From contig NC_037596.1 of assembly GCF_003073045.1 (NCBI RefSeq), positions 9,817,553 through 9,881,552 on the forward strand: a stretch of DNA of 64,000 bases, given 5' to 3'. Position numbers and translations under genes: made by a program. Numbering within the stretch: the stretch's first letter is position 1; every line of letters begins with the position of its first letter. Under the pieces are notes generated by a model. It did no database searches. It was not told the DNA's origin and worked only from the letters and a program-made list of their open reading frames with translations. The stretch is from Pomacea canaliculata (taxonomy: Eukaryota > Mollusca > Gastropoda > Architaenioglossa > Ampullariidae). Of this stretch, positions 30,940 to 42,870 are shown in pieces.

Positions 30940-31770
30940 ACATAAGATTGGGGTATAACTCTGCCATGCCTGGATTGACGTAAAACGTAGTTCCCTCCCC
31001 TGATACACGTTTCAGAGATAGTATCGACTTTTTATCTGATCGTCTGACATTTAGCCTTTGCACTTTGACCTTTAAACTTTCCTGATATCTTTTTTGAAGA
31101 AGAATTTTATAAACATAAATAATATGTTTAATTCATGCGGTTTTTTAGGGTTTATGTATACATAAATGTCAATAGGAAGTTGGCTTGTTTCTTTGAACAG
31201 ATTTTACTATCAGCGCAGTTATTATTAACTCAGTAAAATGTGCATTGTTGACCAGTATGCTATTTCAGTCAGAGATGGCAAATCCTACAAAATACCGACT
31301 AATGTAATAAAAACTTGTTTTGATTCATTTGTATCGAATGAAAAAAAGTTCGGACGCTTTGTCGTGTTGTGCAAGACATTACCTGAAGCTGTGTAAGTTG
31401 TTTGAAAAATAACCTGAAGTACACATTATTCACAACTGTACAGTACTAATCCACTTTCACACAGGAATCAGTAAAGGAAGTTAAAGCAAGACTCAGTTAA
31501 GAACTTTCCGCATATAAACCGGCTGGTGACCTGTTAAAATTTCCTCTCTTCGTGTCCTTTTCTGCACATTTCGTGATTTTTTTTTGTTTTTGTTTTGTTT
31601 TTGTTTTTTGTTTTTTTTGTTGTTGTTTGGTTTTGCTGTTTGTTTTTTTACTTTTTATCTTTTATGGTGGAATGGGGGCTAATTGTTTATTTCTTCGTAT
31701 TTATTTTATGTTTGTAAATATATATTAGCTAGTTTTGCTATTTGACACTAATATGCTGGAAATTTATTGA
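30940..31770 (+). repeat. Long duplicated block R4, copy 1
   Basis: This block is collinear with 62795-63710, same orientation. Shared landmarks are ATAACTCTGCCATGCCTGG near the start, then ACATAAATGTCA and GAACAGATTTTACTATCAGC. GAACTTTCCGCAT follows, and then the TTCTGCACATTT-GTGATTTTT block. Poly-T/G-rich low complexity at 31580-31650 interrupts it. No protein was recognised. It is an interspersed repeat or segmental duplication. Confidence 0.6.
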
Positions 31771-32920
31771 ATATTTTTATGTTTGTGAGAGTCACAAAGT
31801 GAAATATGAAACCACGCACTATTTACAATTACTACTTTCGCAAGTTTCAGAAAACATTAACAAAATATTTTCATTTTTCATTCTTTGAAACGAGAGAAAA
31901 GTTTTATTTATTTGTGCAAATAACTGACAAACCAGTCCATTTCCTGAAGCTGGTAAAGTGAACACGGAGTACTTTAATAAAAGGCTGAATGGGCCTCAGA
32001 CTGGCGATCTGATGTTCAAGTGCAATGACCATACGGTTATAACGCACGTCATCGACATGATAATTGCTAGAAGAACCTATTTTCTAAGCAAATTTTGTCC
32101 AGTTTTAAACAACATATTTCCCCACTATCAGATCGTTGAAACATCAGTCAAGAGAAAACAAGACCATCTTGTTCTTTAACAACATCTCAGATAATTTGTT
32201 TTTTTCATTTTACACTCGTTCCATCAGTCAAAGTCTCAATTATTCAAAATTTTTCTATAAAAAAGAGAGAAGGGAAAGCAATGTGTCAGACTGGTATCCA
32301 TTTTAGGGCGTCAGTCATTGGTATAGAATAAACGCGTTTACCGACGATTAAGAACATTGGGAATAATGAATGCAAAATAAAGTCTTTAAAGCGAATATTT
32401 TTCCTTGTCTTTTACATTTTACACATCATGCTCTGCCTAGAACTAACCAATCCTCATAACACAACTTTAGTCTCAGGCTTATGTTAATAGAAAGACGAAT
32501 TATTTCCAAGTCTTCTTCAAACACTTTAAAACGCACTTGACACGGAAATGTTTTTGAGTGTCAATCCTCCCTATAATTCTATAAAGAGACTTCCAACTTA
32601 AATCGATATGACTAAATAAACTCTTCAAATTTCTTCTCATGATCTTATTTTCCAAAACTGACTTTCGGTTTTCGAAATAGTTCTTAGGTTTCACTTGTCA
32701 GTACATTCATTATTATGTCTCTCTCTAAACTACACAAACCCCGATGCACTCCACACACACACTCAAGAAAAACTCTGGATGTTCTCTGCCTATTTCTTAT
32801 TTTTCAATTGTTCTTGTTCTTCCTGCCTTTAGCATCACTCTATGTGTCATCAGTCCTATCCTGACAACACGCAGCTTTACTGCATCAGGTCGCTGTCAGC
32901 ATTTCACTGCCATCATAACT
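31771..32920. other. Non-coding, nothing recognised
   Basis: AT-rich spacer. The short plus-strand frame at 31958-32179 lacks any family signature and has no convincing exon borders. Confidence 0.3.
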
Positions 32921-33125
32921 ACGAGGTGTGTCTGAAAAATAACGAAACAGGTTTCACAAACAATTTATTTCAATTCCAAGCAGCAAACTATATGTTTTCC
33001 TCTTCAAAGTAACTCATTCGAGTCTAATGCACTTTTTCATTTTTTTCTGTCATACGTCTGTGCACTGCTGGAAGGGTTCATCCGTGATGCCGTTCAGAGA
33101 CGGTAACTGTGTGAATGACATGAAC
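32921..33125 (-). mobile_element. Mariner transposon 3' end remnant
   Basis: After a TA dinucleotide at 32920-32921, the plus strand begins CGAGGTGTGTCTGAAAAAT, a typical mariner terminal inverted repeat. Reading inward on the minus strand there is a decayed transposase C-terminus. NGITDEPFQQC and KKMKKCIRLE correspond to the conserved end of mariner transposases and are broken by stops. The catalytic part and the other terminus are absent. It lies where the missing 3' exons of gene C would be expected. Confidence 0.7.
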
Positions 33126-34140
33126 AGCAGGCCTGTGCACCACCCAATGTAAAAGATGATTTTTTTAAATGATTGGGTTTAGTTGCTGATGGGTAAAACA
33201 GTCGCTTGTTTGTCTGTTTGTTTGTTTGTTTTTTGCTTTGTTTTGCTTATGTTTTGGGGGTTTTTTGTCTGGTTTTTTGCGTGATTTTATTGTGTGGCGT
33301 AGAATTAGGAATCTCCTGCCCCACTTTCTCCCTAGTGTGTCAATACTGCAGCCATTCAAGTAAGCTCCAATTGGAAAATTCTTTTAAAATAACGATAACT
33401 TTCCACCCGTCCTTTCTGTGCGACCTGTTTATAGGCCTGGACTGCGTGCTTTGTTTATAATGTTAAGTTATCCTGGATTTCCGTTTATTTCTGCCTTTTA
33501 TAATACTGGTTTCTGTTAAAATTCTTTGATTATCATTTTCTTTTGTGCCAGAAGACTTGCAAGTTCTCTGTTAATTAAAGGTCAAGCTCCAGTGTGTTAT
33601 TTGTTAATTAGTATTTAAGGAACGTCATATGCCTCATCGAAATGTCTAGCTCTAATATAACGCATGGGGATACAAAGAATTGTTAGTCAGCGGTCGCACT
33701 TACCTTTTAATTATGCCCTGCAGCAGTTTACAGCTTCTCGCTGAACTCATGTCCAGGACGTCGTTGACCATCGCGCGCAAGCGTACTCAAAGAAAAAAAT
33801 TGCTAAAGATGGTAGGAATTGAAGTGGAGTTTGCAATCCACTCATAGGGTGTTCATTCAAGCCGATAACTTTAGTCTTATTACCGCAGCTTTACTGCTCT
33901 TAGTCCTGTCGCCCAGGTGACGATATGCAAAAGTTTTCTACTGAATCACCCTACAAGAGGGAATTTTAGCTCCGAAGTCCATTCTAGTCTGTAAGTTTGT
34001 AAAGGGACTGGCATGATTTCCAGCAAGGCGCTAACAACCCTAATTAACATTTTTGTTTGTTTTAATTGCTGTGTTGATTTGTTTGTTTGTTTGGTTTTGT
34101 TGTTGTTTTTCGTGTTAGGGATAGAAATAAGACTACTCAC
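33126..34140. other. Region downstream of gene C without the expected exons
   Basis: By comparison with genes A and B, a roughly 123-nt transmembrane exon should occur within about 1 kb after the fifth Ig exon. I find no phase-1 hydrophobic exon on the minus strand here. The interval holds TTTG-rich low complexity near 33210-33290 and 34060-34110, and nothing else of note. Confidence 0.4.
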
Positions 34141-37100
34141 CAAAGGTAATCACTACAGAGAAGTTCTCACCACCAGCTTCGTTGATAACTTGTATCTTGT
34201 AATGGCCAGCTGTATGACACGTTGTGTTGACGACTGTCAGAGTACAGGTGCATAGGTAACGCTGTACTTGGCCAGCCCTGCAGGTGATGTTTATCATGGA
34301 ACCTTCAACTTCATTCTCTATACCTTCAGTGCTATTCACCGAACAATTTACCAACCACACGTGATACTCGTGTGGTACGGGGTAAGCGATGAGGTCAAAA
34401 TTTATTGCCGATTGTGGTTTTACATTTGTACTCTCCAAAGTAGGTAGAAAGCACACTTCGAGGCTTACCTGTCAAATAGACATATCACACACAACACATT
34501 TCAAACTTCAATAAGACAGTAATATGAAATCGTTCACATAACGGCTTACCTACAGTCATGTAAATAACGAAAGCACTGCAGGATATATTTTGAAGATTAT
34601 TTATTCTTTATTCAAATTCCTGTATTGTTTAAATGCCGTAAAGAACAGCAATGTTAAAAAGAAATTTGTCAATGAGGGTATTTCCTTCTTACTGATGTTT
34701 TATACAGTACCCAATCAGGATTTAGCAATTTCTGAAGTTGCAGAGAGCTAGTGTGCTTAAGGTAGACGAAACCATTCCTTCACTGTACTTGAACATCTTC
34801 ATCGTTGTAACAATTGATAACGATCTTTCCCACTCATCTCTTTACGTTCATATGTCTCGGTCAGGGGGCATACATTCTCTATGCTCTGAATATTTGACAA
34901 AATACCCTCATTTCAAGAGGACCTGAAGCGAAATGTTTACTTACAAAAGACACTGAGGTCGAGACTGCGCGAGTTGGTCATGACTGACTGAAGATTAATC
35001 TCATTCCACGCTGTGCACGTGTAACTGGCCGTGCTTTCACAACTAGCGATAAATGTATAATTGACAGAAGACGACTCTGTCCACGTGACTGTGTCGTTGA
35101 AGTGGTTGTAGATGGACATCTTTGGTGTAGGCCGGCCATCGGACTCACACAAGAAGTTCACCTGATCTCCCTCCATCGATGACGCATTTTTTTCTTTGCC
35201 GTTGAGTAAAAATCTGTTTATTTTGGACGCGTCTGTAAATAAAATAATGTTCCTGATGCCAGTAAAGGTATCAGCTGACAGCTTGTTAATTTTAGCCATT
35301 TTGAGTCTGAAGCATTATTATCTGGTTACACTGAAAGACAGACAGTGAAACAGATATAAAATTTATGCAAAAATCTACCTTTTTCATCTCTGTATGCAAA
35401 CATTTACTAATACAACTTCTGATCATTCGTCTGTACACTCAGTAGCAGATAGAAGACAAAAAGAAAAAAAAAAGGCTAAATAAAGATGTACACAAATAAG
35501 CTACCTAAAAATTTGCACCTTAATACTATCATCAGAGAACCAAAAAATAAGAAATAAGCGTTCACTTACACCCCACATTAGCAATGTATTTTTCTCCACG
35601 AATCTCATTTAGTCCCCAAAGCACCTGACACTCGAACCAGGTTGTACCATGATCTAACAAAGTCAAGTACTGACTATGTTGTTGTTGTTGTTGTTGTTGT
35701 TGTGATGCTGAAGTTTGTCGTTCTTGCCTGCCTCTTTGCCCCTGGCTTGTCTGGTTATTTGTGATCATTCTTAGAGATCCCGCAGGCTGACCCAGACTAG
35801 TGGCAGTACAGGTACACATGACGCTTGTATTTTCTAACACATAGGGGTGTGGACGACAGGAGATGGTTGGCGAGTTAGGACGTTCTGCACACATAATCAA
35901 CATTTCTACTCTGCTAATGTGTAAGTGAATAATTGTGCTTTTCCAGACTGGAAAAATATTGTAGGTAGGAATCTTTTCTTGCTGTTTTGTTTAAACGTTA
36001 TAGAACAAACAAATTTGAGGTGTTTCTATGTTTACTTCATATTCCACGACAATGGTAGGCGTGCATGTTTACATGCTTGTGCATGCGCCTCAGAAGCGAG
36101 TCAACTAGTTTTTATCCTTTCCACTTGTGCGAAACTTTTGAGAGTTTTCAGATACATACATGAGGAAGAATTGAAGCTGTGTAAACCACCGCATACAGAT
36201 GTGTGAGAGTGTAAGAGAGAGAGAGTGTGTGTGTGAGAGAGAGAGAGGTCTTCAGTGCTTGAGAGAGGGAAAGAGTGGGGGAAATATTCAAATATAAGGA
36301 AGGTAAAAGTTTATTCTCTTTCCATCTCATGTCAACAATATTAGCTTACCAACTGTAATCCACTCGTAATCACCGGTAAAGATTACACTGTAAGTCCGTT
36401 CTCCAGGTAAAACGACTACGTAGAATTCATATTGCCCTTCCTGTGCTGCCAGAGTTGTCTTGAAATGACAGGAACCTGACACCTTCACTTCGTTCTTGGT
36501 TATCCTCTCTCTGGTCGGTGACGTCACCATAGTGACGTGGTTTAACGTTTCATTCCTTGACTGTAATGAAACGATGCAAAAGGAAAACAAATAATGAGTA
36601 AAACAAAGTAAGAGCGAAAACAATGAAGAGGAACACAAAAAAGATTTAAAAGCAAATTGTGGTGAGGTGACCACCAAAAATTACTTTACAGATACGTATT
36701 GACAATAAATTCAAGAAATATTGCACTAAACACTCACTCCGCGTTTTCTCCGATAAAGGTGACACGTGTAAAGGCCACGTGAGGAGTAAACACTGCCGAT
36801 GGTGCAGGAAACAGTCACAGACCATGATGTATTGACTGCTGTGCATGCTACGCCCTCTGGTAGAACTTAAAAAAAGAAGTGTTTTTCCAGGGTAGGTTTG
36901 TTAGGGAATGATTAAGAGAAATAGCATACTTGAGAAAATTGCAAAATGAATTTGATTATAAGCAAGACATGGACCATGTGTATATATATATATGTAAAGG
37001 GAAATGATACAAATATTTTTAAAGAAAAATAATCGTGAAATAAAATTTGAAGAAAAAAAAGTACAGAAGAAAAGGACAAAGTGCTTACACACATAGCTGA

Positions 37101-37784
37101 GTTCACAAACTGCCACGTGATTTATCTCAGCCTTATGAACACATTGAAGACTGCTGTTCAAGAAATGAACGATGTCTGAACGATTGACAGCTCTGATGGT
37201 CATTGAGCTTGATTCGTGAGATTTTCTTATGTTGGCAAAAAAAAGGTTTTTAAAATTATTCATTTCATCACATGTATATTCGCATGTTGCTAACAACTCA
37301 GAACTCGGTGCATCCTGAAATCCCAATCTCCACTCTATTCGTCCCTCAGCCGTACAGGTGAAGACAGTGTCTTGGCCAGCCAGCACTTCTTTTATGCCAT
37401 TATCACCACAGGGGGAGATGTTTACACCTGAAAATGTCTGAACTTTACTAAACAAAAACTCGGTGTCACATTTTGTATGCCTTGTTCCCGTAAATAAACT
37501 CTTGTATCGACTATAACTTTGCATCATAGCTTTGATGGTAAATACCTGTGTTAAAGTATCTCGTTTCTCATTTAAAATAGTAATGAAATATCATGTATTT
37601 TACAAAGATTAGAGTAAAAAATAATTCGTTTTTAAATCGCTGTCTTCCTTTCATCTATTTCTGGACTGTCAACGTCTTTCATTTTCGCACAAGAGCTTAT
37701 CACGTTAAAACATTTAAAAGAGTGATCTTTACCTGTGACAAATAATAGAGAATCAAAGATAACCACGAAACCCTGTATCCACAT
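34141..37784 (-). pseudogene. Gene C: five-Ig receptor paralogue, frameshifted and lacking membrane/tail exons
   Basis: Exons on the minus strand are 37784-37733, 37427-37089, 36865-36738, 36560-36350, 35884-35570, 35232-34945 and 34468-34141. The first encodes a short signal peptide beginning MWIQGFVV, with an in-frame TAA just upstream. Exons 2-6 give Ig domains 1-4 with all phases intact and lengths matching gene B (128, 211 and 288 nt are identical). Exon 7 (fifth domain) is 328 nt against 327 in B and 330 in A. The frame entering from exon 6 hits TGA at 34395-34397, while the domain signature FDLIAYPVP continues in the next frame, so there is a +1 insertion. As read, the product would be a secreted protein of about 468 residues with four complete Ig domains. 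Other oddities are a polyglutamine loop and the loss of a core tryptophan in domain 3. It is either a decaying copy, a soluble form, or a one-base sequence error; the missing downstream exons favour the first two. Confidence 0.7.
35678..35703 (-). repeat. CAA/GTT triplet repeat coding polyglutamine in gene C
   Basis: A run of GTT triplets on the plus strand is in frame in exon 5 of gene C and encodes about eight consecutive glutamines between the tryptophan region and the LTLLDHGTTWF segment of Ig domain 3. Genes A and B have ordinary hydrophilic residues at that loop. Triplet slippage explains why this exon is the longest of the three (315 nt against 294 and 303). Confidence 0.85.
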
Positions 37785-40700
37785 AGTTTACGGTGAAATC
37801 TTCTCGTTTCCTATGAGGCTTCAATGCAGCTTTTCAGTGTTACTTCCTGTAAAGAGGTTCATAAGCCAAGACTAAAGCTTCCTTGTTTCTGATGTATGTG
37901 CTCGATTAAAGGGGAAAGCAATGGAAATGATTAGATGCTTGCTTTCAGAATCACGTCTTACAAAAATTTCGGGTTGCAAAGAAATTGTTTACTAACAATC
38001 GCGTCTGCTTCAGGCTGATTCATAAAGACTGCTCTGTTTATATACACTGTCGAAAAAAAAAGCAGCCTTCAATGCGGACACGTTAGAAAAAAAAAAGCAT
38101 AAACGATATTGGAATAATATTAGAAGTTTTGTTGACTGGACAGCGTGACCTAAATTTCTATAATTTATAGATTGCGAGAAAGAAGGAAATCTTTCTATCC
38201 GCGGAGAGATATAGTTTACAGTAAAGATATAAACAGGCTGTAGTTCTGATTGCGTCCTGTCATGGGAAAAAGGAGGGTTCGGATCCTTGGCTTTGTTTGT
38301 GTGTTAAGGTCTGTACAAAGGACAACCAATCTCAGCAAGCGACGCTGAAAGAGGTATGTGGAAGGTTTAGTGGCATTATATCTTTTCACACACAGATTGT
38401 TGTCCCGACAACTTCTTTCAGAACGATTGTTATATCGAAGCATGCAGTAGCTACATTAAGATATTACAGTTTATAATCTTATCCTCCGTCATATCAGTAT
38501 TTTTTTTTTCGATTTCCTCAGACCTGTGGTTTAGATGCTGTTGTAAGTAAAGGATCATTTTAAAGCTCAAACTTTTGAACGAGAATTATTCAGAACATCA
38601 TTACATGTACTTATAATTTAAGCACAATTTGCCATTCCCTTTAAATTCTAGTCACTGACTAACGCTTATTCACGACTACTTTTCAGAAAATGATGATGGA
38701 TCATCTGTATCTAAATATTCACTTTCAGTTACTTGACAGATAAAGGAAGTCTTTGAAGCTGTATGCTTTATGAGGAATAAGTTCATCTATATCCCCAAAA
38801 GCGTGGACATTCTTGGCAATACTAACCAAGTGATGACATAAGGGAGAGAACTATAGCTTTTAAAGAGTAAAATTTTTGTTAAGGGTTTAATTTCTCGAAG
38901 GCACTAATTAAGAGAGTAAGCATCCCCATTCTGTCACGAGAAACAAGCCTTAAAACATCGACAAACAAACAGAAGAACTCTGGGTCGAGAGAAATAAATC
39001 ACATCCGTTAAGTCTTGTCTGTATCTTCATACGTTTCTTTTACTCAAGTACGATAATCAGGTATATTCATATGCATATATAAAAGTTAGACTGGCGATGT
39101 TTGATAACTTCCTTCAGTGATAGACGAGGTTTATTGCTTAGATTTAATAATCTTAAATAATTTTAATATAATTTTATTTAGCTTTTTTAATTCCTTTAAT
39201 AACTCTCTAATAAATGCATTTCCATTTTGCAGGAAAACAATATCATAAATTCCTTTTAACATCAAACTATTCTAGCAATCAGGTGATCATGAGAGAGAGA
39301 GAAAAATTGAACAAAGAAACGATTTTTCTTTTATTAGGCCTTCGTTCTGTTTCAAGGGGTAAGTGGTTTCACATACAAATATAGAAAAGTCTCGTGTAGC
39401 CTTAAGAGAGTTTCAGAAACTCAGCGTAAAAACACAGAATGGTTTATTTTAATACATTGCGCAAAAAAAAACCAACCCATCCAACCGCTCTCGTAATGTT
39501 GAAAAGGAAGAAGAAGACGATGATGAAGATGAAGATGATGATGATGATGAAGATAATGATGAAAAAGATAAATATGGGCAACATAGTGGTATGTCCTTCG
39601 AGATGCTGTAGCCCGGCACATGGTAGATGTTAAGCGGTTTCCTGATAAGTTGATGATGACAAGAGAGATAACTTGTTTGATCAAGGGGAATAAAAAATCA
39701 GAGCTTGATCTTATCTTGGTTCTGGTCAGTCTTCGATCTACAATTATCGTTACACCACATCCACATAGACACTTTCTTTTTCTTGACTGCCCTAATGAAA
39801 TGAAGCTTTATTCGTCAGTGTCCACATCTGCTTGCTAACACAAAGAGCAATGTTTATGTGAAGTAATAGTTTTAATTTCTTAGATTGATTTGCAATTGGT
39901 TTAAGGAGTTAAATAGAGGTTGTTGTGCGCAAAGGTTAAGAGTCTTTTGTTATTTTGGTCACTTGTCTGTTGGTGTTCATGCTCCCATATAGCCACCGCC
40001 AGACAAACGCCACAGTTTACTCCAGTAAAACCAGAACAGGACTGCACACATTTCAGTTTTTATTTCAAAGGCTATTGGAATGAACAAAGTTATGTAATAG
40101 TTCAGAACTTCATTGAATAAAGGATGCTCAAGAACTGAGCCCCGATTCTCCTTACAAAAATATTTAAAGTCACAAGTATATTTGAGATACTTCATTAGTC
40201 ATAGACGTACAAGGCCAGTCAGGACAGAAACCAGGTCAAAATGATGCCAGAGATCAAATGTCCCAAGAAGGCACTGGAGAAGATGGAAATGGTCAAGTGT
40301 CAAGCAACCCACAGATCACAATGAGTTTTGGTCCCTGTCGCAAGCAGATAGCAAGTCATTTGTCATTCGCAACAGTGCCGTCTCAATCGAATAATTCTCA
40401 TGAAAAGCCTGACTAAAATGGTTTGAGTAGAATATAGCTGCAGAAATGGTTGAAGAATTTGAACGTTTGGACAGGGGAGAATAGAGACATTACAGCGATA
40501 GTTTTGATAGGGCCTGTCACGATCAGGGAGTAGAGGGGTATGCGGTAGTGGCGCCTAAGTGCTCATACCCTTCTCTTACGTGGAAAACGTGGGAACATAC
40601 ATTTTTTGGACCCAACGTGCAATCCATGCCATGCTCACCCCGAGTCAAAGTTGCTTGGTTGGTTTACTTAGTAGAAATAATGCAATTTCGGATTAGGGGA

Positions 40701-41870
40701 AGAGGGAGAAGAAGGAAACCGGAGGACCCGGAGAAAACCCACGACGTGTCAAGCTTGACAGGAGTAAGTATTTAAGGCCGACCGCGAGCAGCCAGTGGGT
40801 TCTTGCTGGCCCAATGATCTTTTGCTTGATACCAGACCGAGACTGCTTGATTCTTTGTGCTGAGAGCAGGAAGTTGATACTGATTCAGAGACAAGGAACA
40901 GTTGGCGAGGAAGCATGAGAAAGCTTCGTTGGACGAGCAATCTAGGTGTCGAACAAGGAAGATCTACCATATGCTGACATTAAGCGAAGTGGGATCAGTA
41001 ACCTGGTGTAGAACAAGGATCTGAGAGCGGTCATCGAGAAGAACCGTAGGACAACCACCTAACTACAGCTTTAGGGGGGAGGGTATCGAAGCACTGACCA
41101 GCGCCGTGCTGTAGCCACATTGCCAGCCAGGCGCCCTCATCACCTGGGGGAAACCGAGCTTTTGTGGGGTCAACTGCCTGAGGGAGAGTGGTAGGAGGAC
41201 TACATCCTGATACTATATCCTGATACAATTGAAAATTGCAGATTCAAAGTAAGAACTTTCCTTCCGTAAAAGCGGAGGGAGAGTCTTGTGACCATATGAC
41301 TAGTTTAAAAGACCATGTGCTCGCAGCTACGGCCATTTTTCAATCTGTCCACAAGGGAAGCGGTCGACACAGACGTCTTAAAATAGACAGGTACTTTATC
41401 CATCTTTGCAGGGTTGTAAATATTTCAACCACTCTGAGAAAGGCTTCCGTAAGACCATAAGCTTAACATTTTGATAACATTTTCGCACTAGAATCCTAGC
41501 CAAGGAAAAATGACCCCACTGCCATGAGGGAAATCTTGGGAAAGGTAAAGGCTACGAAGTAAACCCCTACAGAAAATCTGGATGCTACCATGGCATCAGC
41601 GAACGAAAACTTTCTACGATGAAGGTACCGGCCAGGGCCCAGCGACTGCGTGTTCTTGAGCAGGTGGACTACCGGCTGTGGTTCACTTGGAGAGGAGCTG
41701 GGCGCTACCAAGTGTATAATGTTTAATATAAAGACCATGGAGATAGTCCACAAAAGGAACATGTTTGATCGGTCGAGACCTGGATCAACAATGACCGAGC
41801 TCCCTATCGGCCGGCTCCAGCGTGGGGTCAGCGGGAAGTGTGCTACTGGAGCAAATCAGAAATCAAACTG
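37785..41870. other. Intergenic sequence upstream of gene C
   Basis: This must contain the gene C promoter, but no TATA element is evident. Simple GAT/GAA repeats lie at about 39505-39570. Near 40700-40740 the sequence ACCGGAGGACCCGGAGAAAA resembles the conserved body of a widespread tRNA-derived SINE class, related in wording to the sequence at 52550-52580. A moderately GC-rich stretch at 40770-41860 has no consistent reading frame and may be further LINE 5' sequence. Confidence 0.35.
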
Positions 41871-42870
41871 AAAGAGGCAACATCCATTGGCACGTGTAAT
41901 GTAAATATGTTTCATCAGTGCAGCAAAGTTCAACAACTTACCCAGGAGCTGAAACGGCACCGATGGGACATTGTGGGGTTTGGTGAAGGTTAGATGGACA
42001 GGATTTGGGGGAAACGACAACGGCCGACTGCCACAAACTGTGGTACAGTGGGGAGGACGCCGGACATGAGTTCGGTATGGGCTTCATCGTGCCAATCTGC
42101 AATATACACTTTGCATAGATCTGTTAGCAGGCACTAACAAAGAACTGCAAGACCTCACCGACAGACTGACAGTTCAAATGCATGTGGAATGGACACCAGC
42201 ACTGAAAAGAGCAAAGTAATGATCAACGGCAGCAGCAAAGCAGAGATCTATATGAACGAAGTTACCAAGAGGTCAGCAGCTTCAAATACTTGGAAGCCAA
42301 CCTCTCCAAGGACAGCAGCTCCACGCCAGATATCCGCATCCGGATCGCAACAGCAACAGCAGCAATGGCTAGGCTAGATAGTATATGGCATAGCAAAAAA
42401 AAAAAAAAAAGGTTCACTACCAAGTACAAGCTGTACAAATCCCTGGTGGTGTCGATCCTGCTCTATGGATGTGACACGCGGACTCCGCTACCCATGACGG
42501 AAATGAGAATCAAGGCATTTGAGAACAGGTGCTTAGGAAGACCGACGACTTTGTAAGAAACAAGATTGCCACACTCGTAGGACACCAGGATCCACTACTT
42601 TAAAAAGTAAGCTGGATTTTTTTGGCCATGTGACCCGGCATGACACTTTGTCGAAGACTGTCCTTCAAGGCACCTTGGAGGGTGGCGGACGCCACGGTGA
42701 CAAGAACTGGTTTACGAAGGTCAAAGACTGGACTGGTCGTCCTGTACAGGACATACTGACCATCTCCCACAATAGACAAGAGTGGCAGGCTTGTCTATCC
42801 ATGCAATGCCCCCAACGACAGGTACCGGTCAAGGAACGACTGACAGGGCACGTGGCTTCCAGTATATAGT
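41871..42870 (+). mobile_element. LINE fragment with internal deletion removing the RT catalytic core
   Basis: At 41874-41990 the plus strand encodes a degraded endonuclease start (SIGTCNV, then KVQQLTQELKRHRWDIVG). EN-like sequence in shifted frames follows to about 42100. It then jumps directly to RT sequence at the position of the FADD box, where the Asp-Asp codons are missing (FA then IDLLAGTN in pieces). The C-terminal RT region continues with EKSKVMINGSSKAEI, TTKYKLYKSLVVSILLYG and GRPVQDILTISHNRQEWQA to about 42850. Frameshifts and an oligo-A insertion near 42394-42410 confirm it is dead. Clade assignment is uncertain, RTE-like by general appearance. Confidence 0.8.

Noticed and set aside
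32744..32935. Hydrophobic plus-strand frame as the missing TM exon of gene C
   Set aside because: It is on the opposite strand to gene C and lacks phase-1 splice borders.
33165..34255. TTTG-rich frames near gene C as novel small proteins
   Set aside because: They are low complexity and overlap the gene C exon 7 region on the wrong strand.
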